A stretch of 46,025 nucleotides of DNA, from contig CAMDYX010000018.1 in assembly GCA_945910395.1 (NCBI GenBank), positions 1-46,025 on the forward strand. Direction: 5' to 3'. The stretch is from an uncultured Agathobacter sp. GTDB taxonomy: Bacteria > Bacillota > Clostridia > Lachnospirales > Lachnospiraceae. This document shows positions 8,961 through 15,813 of the stretch, one piece after another. The position numbers were made by a program, and so were the translations under genes. Under the pieces are notes generated by a model that saw nothing but the letters and a program-made list of their open reading frames with translations, ran no database searches and was not told the origin of the DNA. Within the stretch, counting starts at the first letter, position 1; the number at the start of each line of letters is the position of its first letter.

Positions 8961-9014
8961 GGCAGAAGGCATGTGAGTCAAATGAACCACGAGGAAATGC
9001 TGAAGCATTTTCGA

Positions 9015-9126
9015 GTGGGCGTTCGTGCTATGAGTATAAACGACAGCGAGACGGAGCGAAGCGGAATCGAGCAAAGCGGTTGCATGGCACTCATAGCTTA
9101 TGAGGTGGGCGTTCGTGCTATGAGTA
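9015..9126 (+). repeat. Direct repeat pair with a shared inverted partner
   Basis: The unit GTGGGCGTTCGTGCTATGAG plus TA occurs at 9015-9036 and again at 9105-9126, 90 nt apart. Between them, ACTCATAGC (9089-9097) can pair with GCTATGAGT of either copy (9027-9035 or 9117-9125), so two mutually exclusive hairpins are possible. The enclosed stretch is unusually GC-rich for this region and carries short GAGCGAAGCGG-like repeats. No gene is visible. Confidence 0.7.
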
Positions 9127-9157
9127 GCTTTCAACATATAAAATAAAGAAAACTGGT

Positions 9158-9369
9158 GAAATTATATGTAATTTTTTGCTTGTAGATGTATATTCTGGAA
9201 CATGAAATACAGATAAACAATAGAGGATTATTGGAATTATATGTAATATCAACTTTTACGGGTGGTGTTTTGGAACAGAAATTACAGATAAACAAGGAAC
9301 TATCATAGAGCTTATCTGTAGATTGAGGTTTTCAAGAGTTGTGGCATAAATAAAAACTACATATAAATG
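9158..9369. repeat. Cluster of the short ATTACAKATAAG-like motif (6 sites, alternating)
   Basis: Six sites alternate in orientation: inverted near 9158-9174, direct 9204-9218 (GAAATACAGATAAAC), inverted 9233-9250, direct 9278-9293 (GAAATTACAGATAAAC), inverted CTTATCTGTA 9311-9320, direct near 9353-9369 (AACTACATATAAATG). Consecutive sites start 29-46 nt apart. It is the same motif as in the 1712-1855 cluster. Confidence 0.65.
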
Positions 9370-9431
9370 AAGAAAAAAAGGATGGCTTATATATACTCAC
9401 TTTTTTTTACATATGCTATATTTAATTCATA

Positions 9432-9569
9432 ATGTTGTCAGATAAAAGGAAACTTAGGCCGAATAAAACATATCCGGTTATTACTTTGTGCGGCAGTACA
9501 CGTTTTAGAAAAGAATTCGAGAAGGCACAAAAAGAACTGACGCTTCAGGGGAATATTAATGTTACATAG
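9432..9569 (+). pseudogene. Truncated remnant of a CGSTRF-type (nucleoside deoxyribosyltransferase-like) gene
   Basis: A 45-codon frame encodes a protein with the conserved N-terminal block YPVITLCGSTRFRKEFEKAQ, then KELTLQGNINVT and a stop. The CGSTRF motif followed by an amphipathic helix is typical of nucleotide-handling Rossmann proteins of the deoxyribosyltransferase-like type, normally 120-150 residues. Here the frame stops after the first strand-helix unit and no continuation is visible in the other frames before 9606. I take it as a decayed 5' end. Confidence 0.6.
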
Positions 9570-9605
9570 AGAGTAGAAAGATTTTTTGTGTGGAGATGAT
9601 GAAAA

Positions 9606-9950
9606 ATGACGGAAATGATTATTGGCTTTATCATATGGAGTCTTGTAGGATGCGTTTTTATTTTCATAGGAATCTATTCTTTCTTTTCCCAAAAAGCAGT
9701 GGGTTTTTGGGCGAACGTAAAGATGTTTGAAGTTACAGATGAAAAGAAATACAATGCGGCGGTTGGAAAGTTGTTTTGTGCTTTTGGCATAGTATTCATT
9801 GTTCTGGGACTTCCGTTACTGACAGAACAAAACTCCGGATGGGTTCTTCTTTCTGTTTTGGGAGTGATGTTTGAAATTATTGCTACCATGATTATTTACA
9901 CCATGGTTATTGAAAAGAAATATAGAAAGATAAAAGGGAAAAATCAATGA
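9606..9950 (+). CDS. DUF3784 family small membrane protein
   Basis: A 114-residue integral membrane protein with three hydrophobic segments (about residues 4-26, 55-74 and 80-101) and a basic C-terminus (KKYRKIKGK). The pattern, including FSQKAVGFWANVKMFEVTDEKKYN between segments 1 and 2 and NAAVGKLFCAFGIVFIVLGLP, matches the DUF3784 family of Firmicutes, whose function is unknown. The ATG overlaps nothing upstream, and the stop overlaps the next gene's ATG (ATGA), so the two are translationally coupled. Confidence 0.8.
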   Translation: MTEMIIGFIIWSLVGCVFIFIGIYSFFSQKAVGFWANVKMFEVTDEKKYNAAVGKLFCAFGIVFIVLGLPLLTEQNSGWVLLSVLGVMFEIIATMIIYTMVIEKKYRKIKGKNQ

Positions 9951-10744
9951 AAAAGAATCTGAAAAAAGTATTGCTAATAGGGTTAATATTGTTAACCTGT
10001 TGTACCGCATGTGCAGATAGTAGCAAAAATCATATAGATGATATTGCAGGGTCTGAAATAGAAAACGAAAATCATATAGATGATATTGCAGAGACAGAAA
10101 CAGAAAGCGAAAATCCTTCACAAGTGGAAGCTTCAGAAGAAGAACAAATAGATGAAGAAGTATATAATCTGGATGAGTATGCAGAATTAGACATTTTGGA
10201 AGAGAAATTCGAAAATTCGGATGGGGATGTGGTAATGACGATGGCGGTAAGTCATCTTACATTTACGGATCCAAAATATGAAAAAGTAAATGCAGCTTTA
10301 GAAAGCATAGAAGAAGCGTATATGGAAGAAACCAGAAGCTACTGCAAGGAACAGGCACCGGAAATGGAACTGGATATGTCCATAGAGAACGAAAACTGCC
10401 GTGTGGAAGAATATCAATGGTATTTTGTGCGGCTTTGTTATGTTGGAGAAGATTATGTAAGTATTCTTTACAATGATACGGTTTATTGGCCGGGCGCTGC
10501 ACATCCCCAGTCTTATTTTGCGCCCATTACCATAGATGTTAAGACCGGAGCCGTTGTTACCGACGAAGAGGTGTTAGGCTGTTCCTGGGAGGATATTTCC
10601 AGCAAAATCAAAGATTCGGTTCAAGAAAGCTATAGTGATAAGGGAGCCTTTGAACAAGATTATGGATTTTATCTGACGAAGAACAATTTGGTGTATAAAT
10701 ACAGATTTAGCTATCATGTGGATGAGATTGTATTAGAGAGGTAA
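9947..10744 (+). CDS. Lipoprotein with RsiV/PdaC-like (DUF4163-DUF3298) domain
   Basis: A 265-residue predicted lipoprotein. The basic N-terminus MKKNLKKVLLIGLILL leads to a weak lipobox (CTAC or LTCC). A low-complexity acidic linker contains two copies of a 14-residue unit (NHIDDIA followed by acidic residues). Then comes a domain like DUF4163 (VSHLTFTDPKYEKVNAALESI) and DUF3298 (WPGAAHPQSYFAPITIDV, TGAVVTDEEVLG), the fold of anti-sigma factor RsiV and the N-terminal part of PdaC. The C-terminus ends abruptly in YRFSYHVDEIVLER where family members usually continue, so it may be slightly truncated. Start overlaps the DUF3784 stop. Confidence 0.72.
   Translation: MKKNLKKVLLIGLILLTCCTACADSSKNHIDDIAGSEIENENHIDDIAETETESENPSQVEASEEEQIDEEVYNLDEYAELDILEEKFENSDGDVVMTMAVSHLTFTDPKYEKVNAALESIEEAYMEETRSYCKEQAPEMELDMSIENENCRVEEYQWYFVRLCYVGEDYVSILYNDTVYWPGAAHPQSYFAPITIDVKTGAVVTDEEVLGCSWEDISSKIKDSVQESYSDKGAFEQDYGFYLTKNNLVYKYRFSYHVDEIVLER
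10028..10111 (+). repeat. Two tandem 42-bp units inside the lipoprotein gene
   Basis: The unit beginning AATCATATAGATGATATTGC occurs at 10028-10069 and 10070-10111 with few differences, encoding two acidic 14-residue repeats in the linker after the lipid anchor. Confidence 0.85.
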
Positions 10745-10745
10745 C

Positions 10746-11264
10746 ATGAATATGAAAAAGCTGGAACTAGAAAAATTATCGAATCAGTATTACGTTCGAA
10801 AAATGGAAGATGCCGATGTGCAGATAATATATGATTTCTGCAAGGGCAATACGCAGTACTATCAATATTGTGGAAAGGATATTTCGGTTGAGATCATCGA
10901 AAATGATATTCATATTACACCACCCGGAATTCCATCGGCACAAAAGTATTACGTGGGATTTTTTGACGGAGAGACATTGGTTGCAATATTGGATCTGATT
11001 GACGGATATCCAAAAGAGGATGATGTATTTATTGGATTTTTTATGATGAATAGTTCCATGCAGGGAAAGAATGTTGGAACAAAAATCATGGATGGAGTGT
11101 TAAACTATTTGCAATCCATGGGATACACCATGTGCCAGTTAGGAATAGACAAGGATAATCCACAAGCCAATCATTTTTGGAAGAAAAATGGTTTTCAAAT
11201 TGTCCGGGAAGTGGAGCAGGAGGAAGGAACGATTCTTGTTGCGGAGAAAAGATTAGCCGGGTAG
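10746..11264 (+). CDS. GNAT family N-acetyltransferase
   Basis: A 172-residue acetyl-CoA-dependent acetyltransferase. The acetyl-CoA-binding motif A is MQGKNVGTKIMDGVLNYLQSM, with the Q-x-x-N-V-G pattern, and motif B is IDKDNPQANHFWKKNGFQ. The N-terminal YVRKMEDADVQIIYDFCKGN is the usual strand-helix start. The ATG lies right after the lipoprotein stop with GAGAGG upstream; a second ATG two codons later is also possible. The substrate is unknown. It looks like the last gene of a three-gene accessory unit. Confidence 0.86.
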   Translation: MNMKKLELEKLSNQYYVRKMEDADVQIIYDFCKGNTQYYQYCGKDISVEIIENDIHITPPGIPSAQKYYVGFFDGETLVAILDLIDGYPKEDDVFIGFFMMNSSMQGKNVGTKIMDGVLNYLQSMGYTMCQLGIDKDNPQANHFWKKNGFQIVREVEQEEGTILVAEKRLAG

Positions 11265-11277
11265 GAGGTAAGTAGCT

Positions 11278-11337
11278 ATTTAAACGTTCTGATTCAAATA
11301 AGCAAATTCATTCGGGAACACTTTTCCGAAATGGGAT
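11278..11337 (+). repeat. Large intergenic palindrome, copy R2 (right half only)
   Basis: TTTAAACGTTCTGATTC followed by AAATAAGCAAATTCATTC, then GGGAACACTTTTCCGAAATG, matches the right half of the repeat family. No left half precedes it; the GNAT stop codon lies 14 nt upstream. It ends about 40 nt before the -35 box of the lrg operon. Confidence 0.82.
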
Positions 11338-11374
11338 TAAAATAATTTTCTTTTTGTCAGGTATAGAAATCCCT

Positions 11375-11404
11375 TTGACAAAACATAATATATGTGCATA
11401 TAAT
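11375..11404 (+). promoter_or_regulatory. Sigma-A promoter of the HPr-like/lrgAB/regulator operon
   Basis: Both boxes are perfect consensus: -35 TTGACA (11375-11380), 18-nt spacer, -10 TATAAT (11399-11404). Such a strong promoter is usually kept in check by a repressor, and a palindromic operator begins at the very next base. Confidence 0.9.
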
Positions 11405-11434
11405 AAGTGGTACTACCAACTGGTAGTACCACTT
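11405..11434 (+). promoter_or_regulatory. Palindromic operator, probably bound by the FadR-type regulator
   Basis: Arms AAGTGGTACTACCA (11405-11418) and TGGTAGTACCACTT (11421-11434) are exact reverse complements around a 2-nt centre. Inside are two copies of TGGTnnnACCA (11408-11418, 11421-11431), the site type used by the FadR subfamily of GntR regulators. It covers the expected transcription start. No T-run follows, so it is not a terminator. The regulator is encoded at the end of the same operon (12863-13555), implying autoregulation. Confidence 0.85.
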
Positions 11435-11497
11435 GCTTCGCAAAAACCATTTTGGAGTGAAATGGTGTAAATCTTTAGATTCAGGAGGTTGTTGCAT

Positions 11498-11731
11498 ATG
11501 AATGAAATCATTATGCTGCCAAATCTTGAAGCAGTACAGGACTTTGTTAAAAATGCCGAAGAGATAGGCGAAAGTGTCATTGTTTCAAAGGTAGGATTTA
11601 AATATCAGATTGATGGGGCTTCTATCATGGGCATGATGGCTGTAATGGGAGAGATAATTAAGGTGGAATGCATGTGTGAATCCTTGAAATTTGAGAAAAT
11701 GCTGAAAAAATACTATGTAAATAGTAATTAG
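11498..11731 (+). CDS. HPr-like protein without the phosphorylatable histidine
   Basis: A 77-residue protein with the size and pattern of the PTS HPr fold: a helix around LEAVQDFVKNAEEI, a strand (SVIVSKVGFKYQIDG), then ASIMGMMAVMGEIIKVEC, which mirrors the Ser46 region of HPr (KSIMGVMSL). The active-site His15 of HPr has no counterpart, so it cannot act as a PTS phosphocarrier. A role as a regulator or structural relative is inference. The ATG at 11498 has a perfect AGGAGG at 11483-11488 with 9-nt spacing; a TTG nine bases upstream overlaps that spacing. It is the first gene of the operon with lrgA, lrgB and the FadR-type regulator. Confidence 0.7.
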   Translation: MNEIIMLPNLEAVQDFVKNAEEIGESVIVSKVGFKYQIDGASIMGMMAVMGEIIKVECMCESLKFEKMLKKYYVNSN

Positions 11732-11805
11732 AAAATTCTATCGCCCAGACGAGCGAAAGAAAGACAAACGATAGGAAACTAGAAAAAATTAGAAAGAGGA
11801 TTCGA

Positions 11806-12168
11806 ATGAAATATATCAAACAGTGTCTAATTATTCTTGTAATCTCTTTAGTGGGAGAAGCGTTGAACTATCTGCTGCCACTGCCAATCCCTGCCAGTAT
11901 TTATGGAATGGTACTTCTTTTTGCAGGACTTATGACGGGGCTCATTAAATTGGAGGCAGTAAAGGAAACGGGAACATTTTTGATTGAGATCATGCCGGTG
12001 ATGTTTATTCCTGCGGGAGTTGGATTAATAACAAGCTGGGGAACATTAAAAGCAATGCTTGTTCCGGTAAGTATTATTACTGTTATTACCATCCTTACGG
12101 TTATGTGCGTTACAGGACGAGTATCGCAGGCAATTATTAGAAAGTCAAAGGAAAAAGAAAATGAATGA
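11806..12168 (+). CDS. lrgA: LrgA/CidA family membrane protein
   Basis: A 120-residue holin-like membrane protein with four hydrophobic segments. The conserved LPLPIPASIYGMVLLFAGL is the family hallmark. Paired with LrgB it was first linked to murein hydrolase control. In Bacillus and Streptococcus the LrgAB-type pair acts as a pyruvate transporter. The 74 nt before it hold an imperfect CTATCG/CGATAG inverted repeat. The reading frame overlaps lrgB by 8 nt, so the two are translationally coupled. Confidence 0.9.
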   Translation: MKYIKQCLIILVISLVGEALNYLLPLPIPASIYGMVLLFAGLMTGLIKLEAVKETGTFLIEIMPVMFIPAGVGLITSWGTLKAMLVPVSIITVITILTVMCVTGRVSQAIIRKSKEKENE

Positions 12169-12853
12169 ATTTTTTCAAAATTCCATATTTGCAGGAGTTT
12201 CACTCAGTCTGATTGCTTACATGATTGGAGCTATGCTGAAAAAGAAACTAAAGCTAGGTTTTTTTAATCCGCTTTTGATATCTATTGTGATATCAATTTT
12301 GGTCCTTCTGGTTGGAAAAATTGATTATGATACGTATAATGAAGGAGCAAAGTATTTAAGCTGGCTGCTTACGCCGGCGACGGTTTGCCTTGCAATCCCC
12401 CTGTATGAGCAATGGGAACTGTTAAAGCATAACTATAAGGCAGTATTATTAGGACTGCTTGCCGGTACGGTAACAAGTCTTACAACAGTATTCGTTTTGG
12501 CAAAGATATTTAGATTTTCGCACGAGGAGTATGTGACTCTTCTGCCAAAATCCATTACAACGGCAATTGGAATGGGAGTTTCTGAAGAACTGGGTGGATA
12601 TGTTACCATTACGGTTGCGGTTATCATCATTACAGGTGTACTTGGAAATATGTTCGGAGAAGGAATCTGCAGATTGTGCAGGATTACGGAACCAATATCA
12701 AAGGGGCTTGCTTTTGGGGCTGCTTCCCATGCGATTGGAACTGCAAAAGCAATTGAACTCGGAGAGGTAGAGGGCGCTATGAGCGGTCTTGCCATCGCAG
12801 TATCCGGAATCATGACGGTAGTACTGGCTTCCTTATTTGCAAATTTGATTTAA
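12161..12853 (+). CDS. lrgB: LrgB family membrane protein
   Basis: A 230-residue polytopic membrane protein that partners LrgA. Family segments seen are LLTPATVCLAIPLYEQ, LLGLLAGTVTSLTTV, LPKSITTAIGMGVSEELGG and GAASHAIGTAKAIELGE near the C-terminus. With LrgA it probably forms a small-organic-acid carrier, pyruvate being the best supported substrate in other Firmicutes. The presence of a FadR-type regulator downstream fits control by an organic acid, which is inference here. Confidence 0.92.
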   Translation: MNEFFQNSIFAGVSLSLIAYMIGAMLKKKLKLGFFNPLLISIVISILVLLVGKIDYDTYNEGAKYLSWLLTPATVCLAIPLYEQWELLKHNYKAVLLGLLAGTVTSLTTVFVLAKIFRFSHEEYVTLLPKSITTAIGMGVSEELGGYVTITVAVIIITGVLGNMFGEGICRLCRITEPISKGLAFGAASHAIGTAKAIELGEVEGAMSGLAIAVSGIMTVVLASLFANLI

Positions 12854-12862
12854 GAAGACGAG

Positions 12863-13555
12863 ATGAAAAAAAACAGTACAACAATGGAATATCAGAAAGC
12901 AATTGAATATATCTTTCAGATGATAAAAGAGGGCAGACTGATTGTCGGGAGTAAGATCCCTTCCGAAAGAGATATTGCGGAAACCCTGGGAATCGGAAGA
13001 AATTCTACGAGAGAAGCAATAAGTATCCTACGGGGAATGGGACTGATAGAAAGTATGCACGGTTCCGGTAACTACATATCCAAGGATACCGGACGTTCCA
13101 TTTTAAGTATTGTATCCGTAATGCTTGCATTAGGAAGCATATCAATGATGGATATTGTAGAATTCAGAAGAGTGATGGCAAGGGCTATCATTGATCTGAT
13201 TTTTTTACATGGGTTATCAGAAGAGGATCGGGAATACATTGAAAAAATAGTAAATGAGATGGAAACACACTCGAAAGATGATCTTGTGGAGTTAGACCAG
13301 AAATTTCATGTTGCATTAATTCATGCTACACAAAATCCGCTGTTTATTACGGTAATGGAGGCTATTACCGAAGTTTATCATGAATCTATGCAAAAGGTAA
13401 TTCGGGAGTCTGATGAAGAAACATTAAGCGGGCTTCGAATGCTTCATGGAAAAATATACAGAAGCATTGTTGAGAAGAACAAGGACGCATGCATGAAATA
13501 TATAGAAGAACATTATGATCTTGTAGAAAACAAGCTGTTTGGTGCTTTACCTTAA
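12863..13555 (+). CDS. GntR family regulator, FadR subfamily
   Basis: A 230-residue transcription regulator. The N-terminal winged helix-turn-helix is clear (GRLIVGSKIPSERDIAETLG, then RNSTREAISILRGMGLIESMHGSGNYI), followed from about residue 85 by an all-helical FCD ligand-binding domain (MDIVEFRRVMARAIIDL, DQKFHVALIHATQNPLF, MLHGKIYRSI). FCD regulators of this kind sense carboxylic acids such as pyruvate, lactate or glycolate. It follows lrgB by 9 nt. The TGGTnnnACCA double operator on the operon promoter fits it as an autoregulated repressor. A terminator overlaps its stop codon. Confidence 0.92.
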   Translation: MKKNSTTMEYQKAIEYIFQMIKEGRLIVGSKIPSERDIAETLGIGRNSTREAISILRGMGLIESMHGSGNYISKDTGRSILSIVSVMLALGSISMMDIVEFRRVMARAIIDLIFLHGLSEEDREYIEKIVNEMETHSKDDLVELDQKFHVALIHATQNPLFITVMEAITEVYHESMQKVIRESDEETLSGLRMLHGKIYRSIVEKNKDACMKYIEEHYDLVENKLFGALP

Positions 13556-13587
13556 ACGTTCAACGTTTGGGTAAGGCACTTTTTTTA
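13542..13587 (+). terminator. Terminator of the lrg operon
   Basis: GTGCTTTACC (13542-13551) pairs with GGTAAGGCAC (13570-13579) with one G-T wobble, enclosing the inner palindrome AAACGTTCAACGTTT (13554-13568), and is followed by a T-run. The stem starts inside the regulator coding sequence and includes its TAA. Confidence 0.9.
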
Positions 13588-13631
13588 CGAAAACACTTTT
13601 TTAGGAATTTTTTCTACAGCATAAATGCTTA

Positions 13632-13659
13632 TTGTAGGTGGCGTAATTTGTGTTATGAT
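13632..13659 (+). promoter_or_regulatory. Probable promoter for the GH114-like gene
   Basis: TTGTAG (13632-13637), 16-nt spacer, TATGAT (13654-13659). It is the best sigma-A match in the 192 nt between the lrg terminator and the next gene. Confidence 0.5.
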
Positions 13660-13747
13660 ATATTTGGAAAACCTAAAGCTTTTATGCGATTAGAGTAAAT
13701 TTGCAATCTTAGAATATATCAAAGACAAAAAGGCGTATGGAGGAGAG

Positions 13748-14620
13748 TTGGCAAAACAATTGGTTTTGAAAATACCCTGGATAAAATATATAAAAAGAGG
13801 GTTCCTGCTATTTACAGGCCTTATCTTTGCTGCTTGCTGTATAACAGGCTGTTTGGCTGTACACGAGAATAGGCAGACTGAATACGCAGTGCTTCTGGGA
13901 GAAGATGCCTCTCAAATTCCATTGTTCCCACAGGCGGATGTACTGGTGGTGGATGGAGAGTATTTTACCGAAGCGGATGTCTTACAGCTTAAAGAACAAG
14001 GAGTAAAGCGCGTGTACAGCTATTTAAATGTTGGCTCCTTGGAAACCTTTCGTGACTATTATGCTGTATATGACCGATATACTCTGGGAGACTATGAAAA
14101 TTGGCCAGAGGAAAAATGGGTCGACGTATCACAGGAAAAATGGCAGGAGTTTGTGGTTGAAAGAGCAAATGAACTGATTTTGAAAGGCTTTGATGGATTG
14201 TTCATAGACAATATTGATGTATATTATCAGTATCCAAGGCAGGAAATCTATGAAGGAATTGTATCTATTCTTACAGAACTGCATGAGAGCGGTGTGTATA
14301 TCATGATAAACGGCGGAGACTTCTTCGTGCGGGAATACATTGAAAATGGTACGGAGCAAGGAAGAATTTTTGACGGAGTAAATCAGGAAAATGTATATAC
14401 CGCCTACAATTTTGAAAGGAAGACATATGGGGTAAATCCAGAGGAAGAGCGAGAGTATTGGACCGAATACCTAAGTTTTATTACGGTAAATGGATATGAG
14501 GCATATGACCTGGAGTATGCGACGGATGCAGAGATTGCAGAAGCGGCCCGAAAATATGCTTTTTCTAACGGGTGGAACTGTTATATTGCTGATAGTATCG
14601 AGCTTATAAATAAAAAGTGA
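13748..14620 (+). CDS. GH114-like (endo alpha-1,4-polygalactosaminidase-related) lipoprotein
   Basis: A 290-residue secreted lipoprotein. After a basic N-terminus and the hydrophobic GFLLFTGLIFAACC comes a lipobox ITGC, so it should be anchored outside the membrane. The mature part is a TIM-barrel of the GH114-like kind: VLVVDGEYFTEADV, RVYSYLNVGSLETFRDYY, GFDGLFIDNIDVYY, VYIMINGGDFF. Asp residues in the FIDNID strand are the likely catalytic or binding residues. The substrate may be an amino-sugar exopolysaccharide; this is inference. The start is TTG at 13748, with GGAGG close upstream (short spacing), because the signal peptide requires it and no in-frame ATG exists there. Confidence 0.78.
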   Translation: MAKQLVLKIPWIKYIKRGFLLFTGLIFAACCITGCLAVHENRQTEYAVLLGEDASQIPLFPQADVLVVDGEYFTEADVLQLKEQGVKRVYSYLNVGSLETFRDYYAVYDRYTLGDYENWPEEKWVDVSQEKWQEFVVERANELILKGFDGLFIDNIDVYYQYPRQEIYEGIVSILTELHESGVYIMINGGDFFVREYIENGTEQGRIFDGVNQENVYTAYNFERKTYGVNPEEEREYWTEYLSFITVNGYEAYDLEYATDAEIAEAARKYAFSNGWNCYIADSIELINKK

Positions 14621-14653
14621 TGCAGAACTTATGAAAATCAAGGAGGAGAAGCA

Positions 14654-15688
14654 ATGCCGGATTTCGTAGAAAACAGAGAGGATAATAGCAAAGAAAGCAA
14701 GGAGCCGATTGTCCGTGCAGAGGAAAGCATGCGCGTACAAAAGGCAATGTGGGTCAAGGAACAGTTTGAGGAGCAGCGAAAGAAAGAAGATGAAATGGTT
14801 GCCCGGATGTTTGAGGAACAGCGTATGCTAAACGAGCAGGCACGGGCAATGGCAGATGAGATCAGTGAAAACCGCCATCTAAAGCGCTACCATGAGAATT
14901 GCATGGAGGACTTAAACGAACAGGTTTATGCACTTCATGGAATCAGTATGGATAAATTGGAAGGTATGAAACAATACAAAAATGCCAGATATCAGGGGCT
15001 TACCATCGCATTGTTTTTGATGTCTGTGGTTTTACTTGGCGCCTGTGCATGGGCACATGGATTTCTTTCGGATATTACATTATTTATGTTGGCAGGACTT
15101 GGCATAGAAGGTGCCCTCTTATCACAGGACGGAAGAAGAGGAAAAATGATGGATTTTATATGTCGTATCTTATATGTGGTTCCGTTTCCGGTCATGCTGG
15201 TCACCTTTGTTTGCTTTGAAATGCATATAGAGCTTTACAGTCGGATCATGGAGGCCGGTGTCCTTGCAGGAGTAGGATTTCTTGTTGTAGGAACCATCAC
15301 CTTCTTTATACATAATCCATATCGCATGGAACAAAAAAAGGTTCGTGCGGCAGAGGCGGATCTAAAATCCCTGGAGAAAATTGCAAAGAAGAATGTCAGA
15401 AAGAACGAGAAAATCCGCATAAAGGAAGAAAACCGTCAGGCAAAGCAAGAGGAAAAGGAAGAAAATCGTCTGGCAAAACAAGCGGAGAAGGCGGAAAAAC
15501 GTTTGCTGCAACAGCAGCGTATGCAGAATGCTTTTTCTTTCGCAAAGGAGCATATGGTGGGCATTTTCCGGAAAAAAGCACAGTGGAATGAAATTGAGGA
15601 TGTGCAGGCGGAGACACAGAATGAGGCTGCGGTGGAAGAACAGTCGAACGAAAATATTATTCCTATGAAGGAAAAAAAGAATGCGTAG
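14654..15688 (+). CDS. Hypothetical membrane protein with charged coiled-coil ends
   Basis: A 344-residue protein I cannot assign to a family. Residues about 15-75 are highly charged (KEQFEEQRKKEDEMVARMFE), likely coiled coil. Four hydrophobic segments follow in about residues 115-225 (LTIALFLMSVVLLGACAWA, ITLFMLAGLGIEGALL, and others). The C-terminal third is again charged with repeated EENRQAKQEE/EENRLAKQAEKAEKR units. It starts 34 nt after the GH114-like gene with AAGGAGG upstream. A scaffold or stress-related role is possible, but there is no motif to support one. Confidence 0.65.
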   Translation: MPDFVENREDNSKESKEPIVRAEESMRVQKAMWVKEQFEEQRKKEDEMVARMFEEQRMLNEQARAMADEISENRHLKRYHENCMEDLNEQVYALHGISMDKLEGMKQYKNARYQGLTIALFLMSVVLLGACAWAHGFLSDITLFMLAGLGIEGALLSQDGRRGKMMDFICRILYVVPFPVMLVTFVCFEMHIELYSRIMEAGVLAGVGFLVVGTITFFIHNPYRMEQKKVRAAEADLKSLEKIAKKNVRKNEKIRIKEENRQAKQEEKEENRLAKQAEKAEKRLLQQQRMQNAFSFAKEHMVGIFRKKAQWNEIEDVQAETQNEAAVEEQSNENIIPMKEKKNA

Positions 15689-15697
15689 GGAATCAAA

Positions 15698-15729
15698 TTT
15701 ACCTCTTAACCCCAGTTTTTTACCTCTTA
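15698..15729 (+). promoter_or_regulatory. LytTR-type direct repeat operator
   Basis: TTTACCTCTTA occurs twice, at 15698-15708 and 15719-15729, exactly 21 bp apart (two helical turns). LytTR regulators bind pairs of such direct repeats just upstream of the -35 box. The -35 here begins 12 nt further on, and the first gene transcribed is a LytTR protein. Confidence 0.8.
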
Positions 15730-15740
15730 GCGAAAATATA

Positions 15741-15769
15741 TTTACACCCGGGGACCCATTTTCTATAAT
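15741..15769 (+). promoter_or_regulatory. Promoter of the LytTR/LiaF-like operon
   Basis: -35 TTTACA (15741-15746), 17-nt spacer, -10 TATAAT (15764-15769), located 45 nt upstream of the LytTR start codon. Confidence 0.85.
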
Positions 15770-15813
15770 TACTTTTGCTAGCAGGAAATCACACAAAGGA
15801 AATGGAGATTAGT

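Noticed and set aside
8961-9605. tRNA or known RNA gene in the prfA-DUF3784 gap
   Set aside because: No cloverleaf, no TTCRA-type T-loop and no CCA end were found; only repeats and a gene remnant are visible.
11405-11434. The palindrome after the lrg promoter as an attenuator or terminator
   Set aside because: No T-run follows, it starts at the transcription start site, and it contains two FadR-type TGGTnnnACCA sites.
15362-15796. 144-codon open frame on the - strand opposite the coiled-coil protein and LytTR promoter
   Set aside because: It is the antisense of a Lys/Glu-rich coding region, has low-complexity Leu/Phe/Ser composition and runs across the LytTR promoter; no ribosome binding site supports it.
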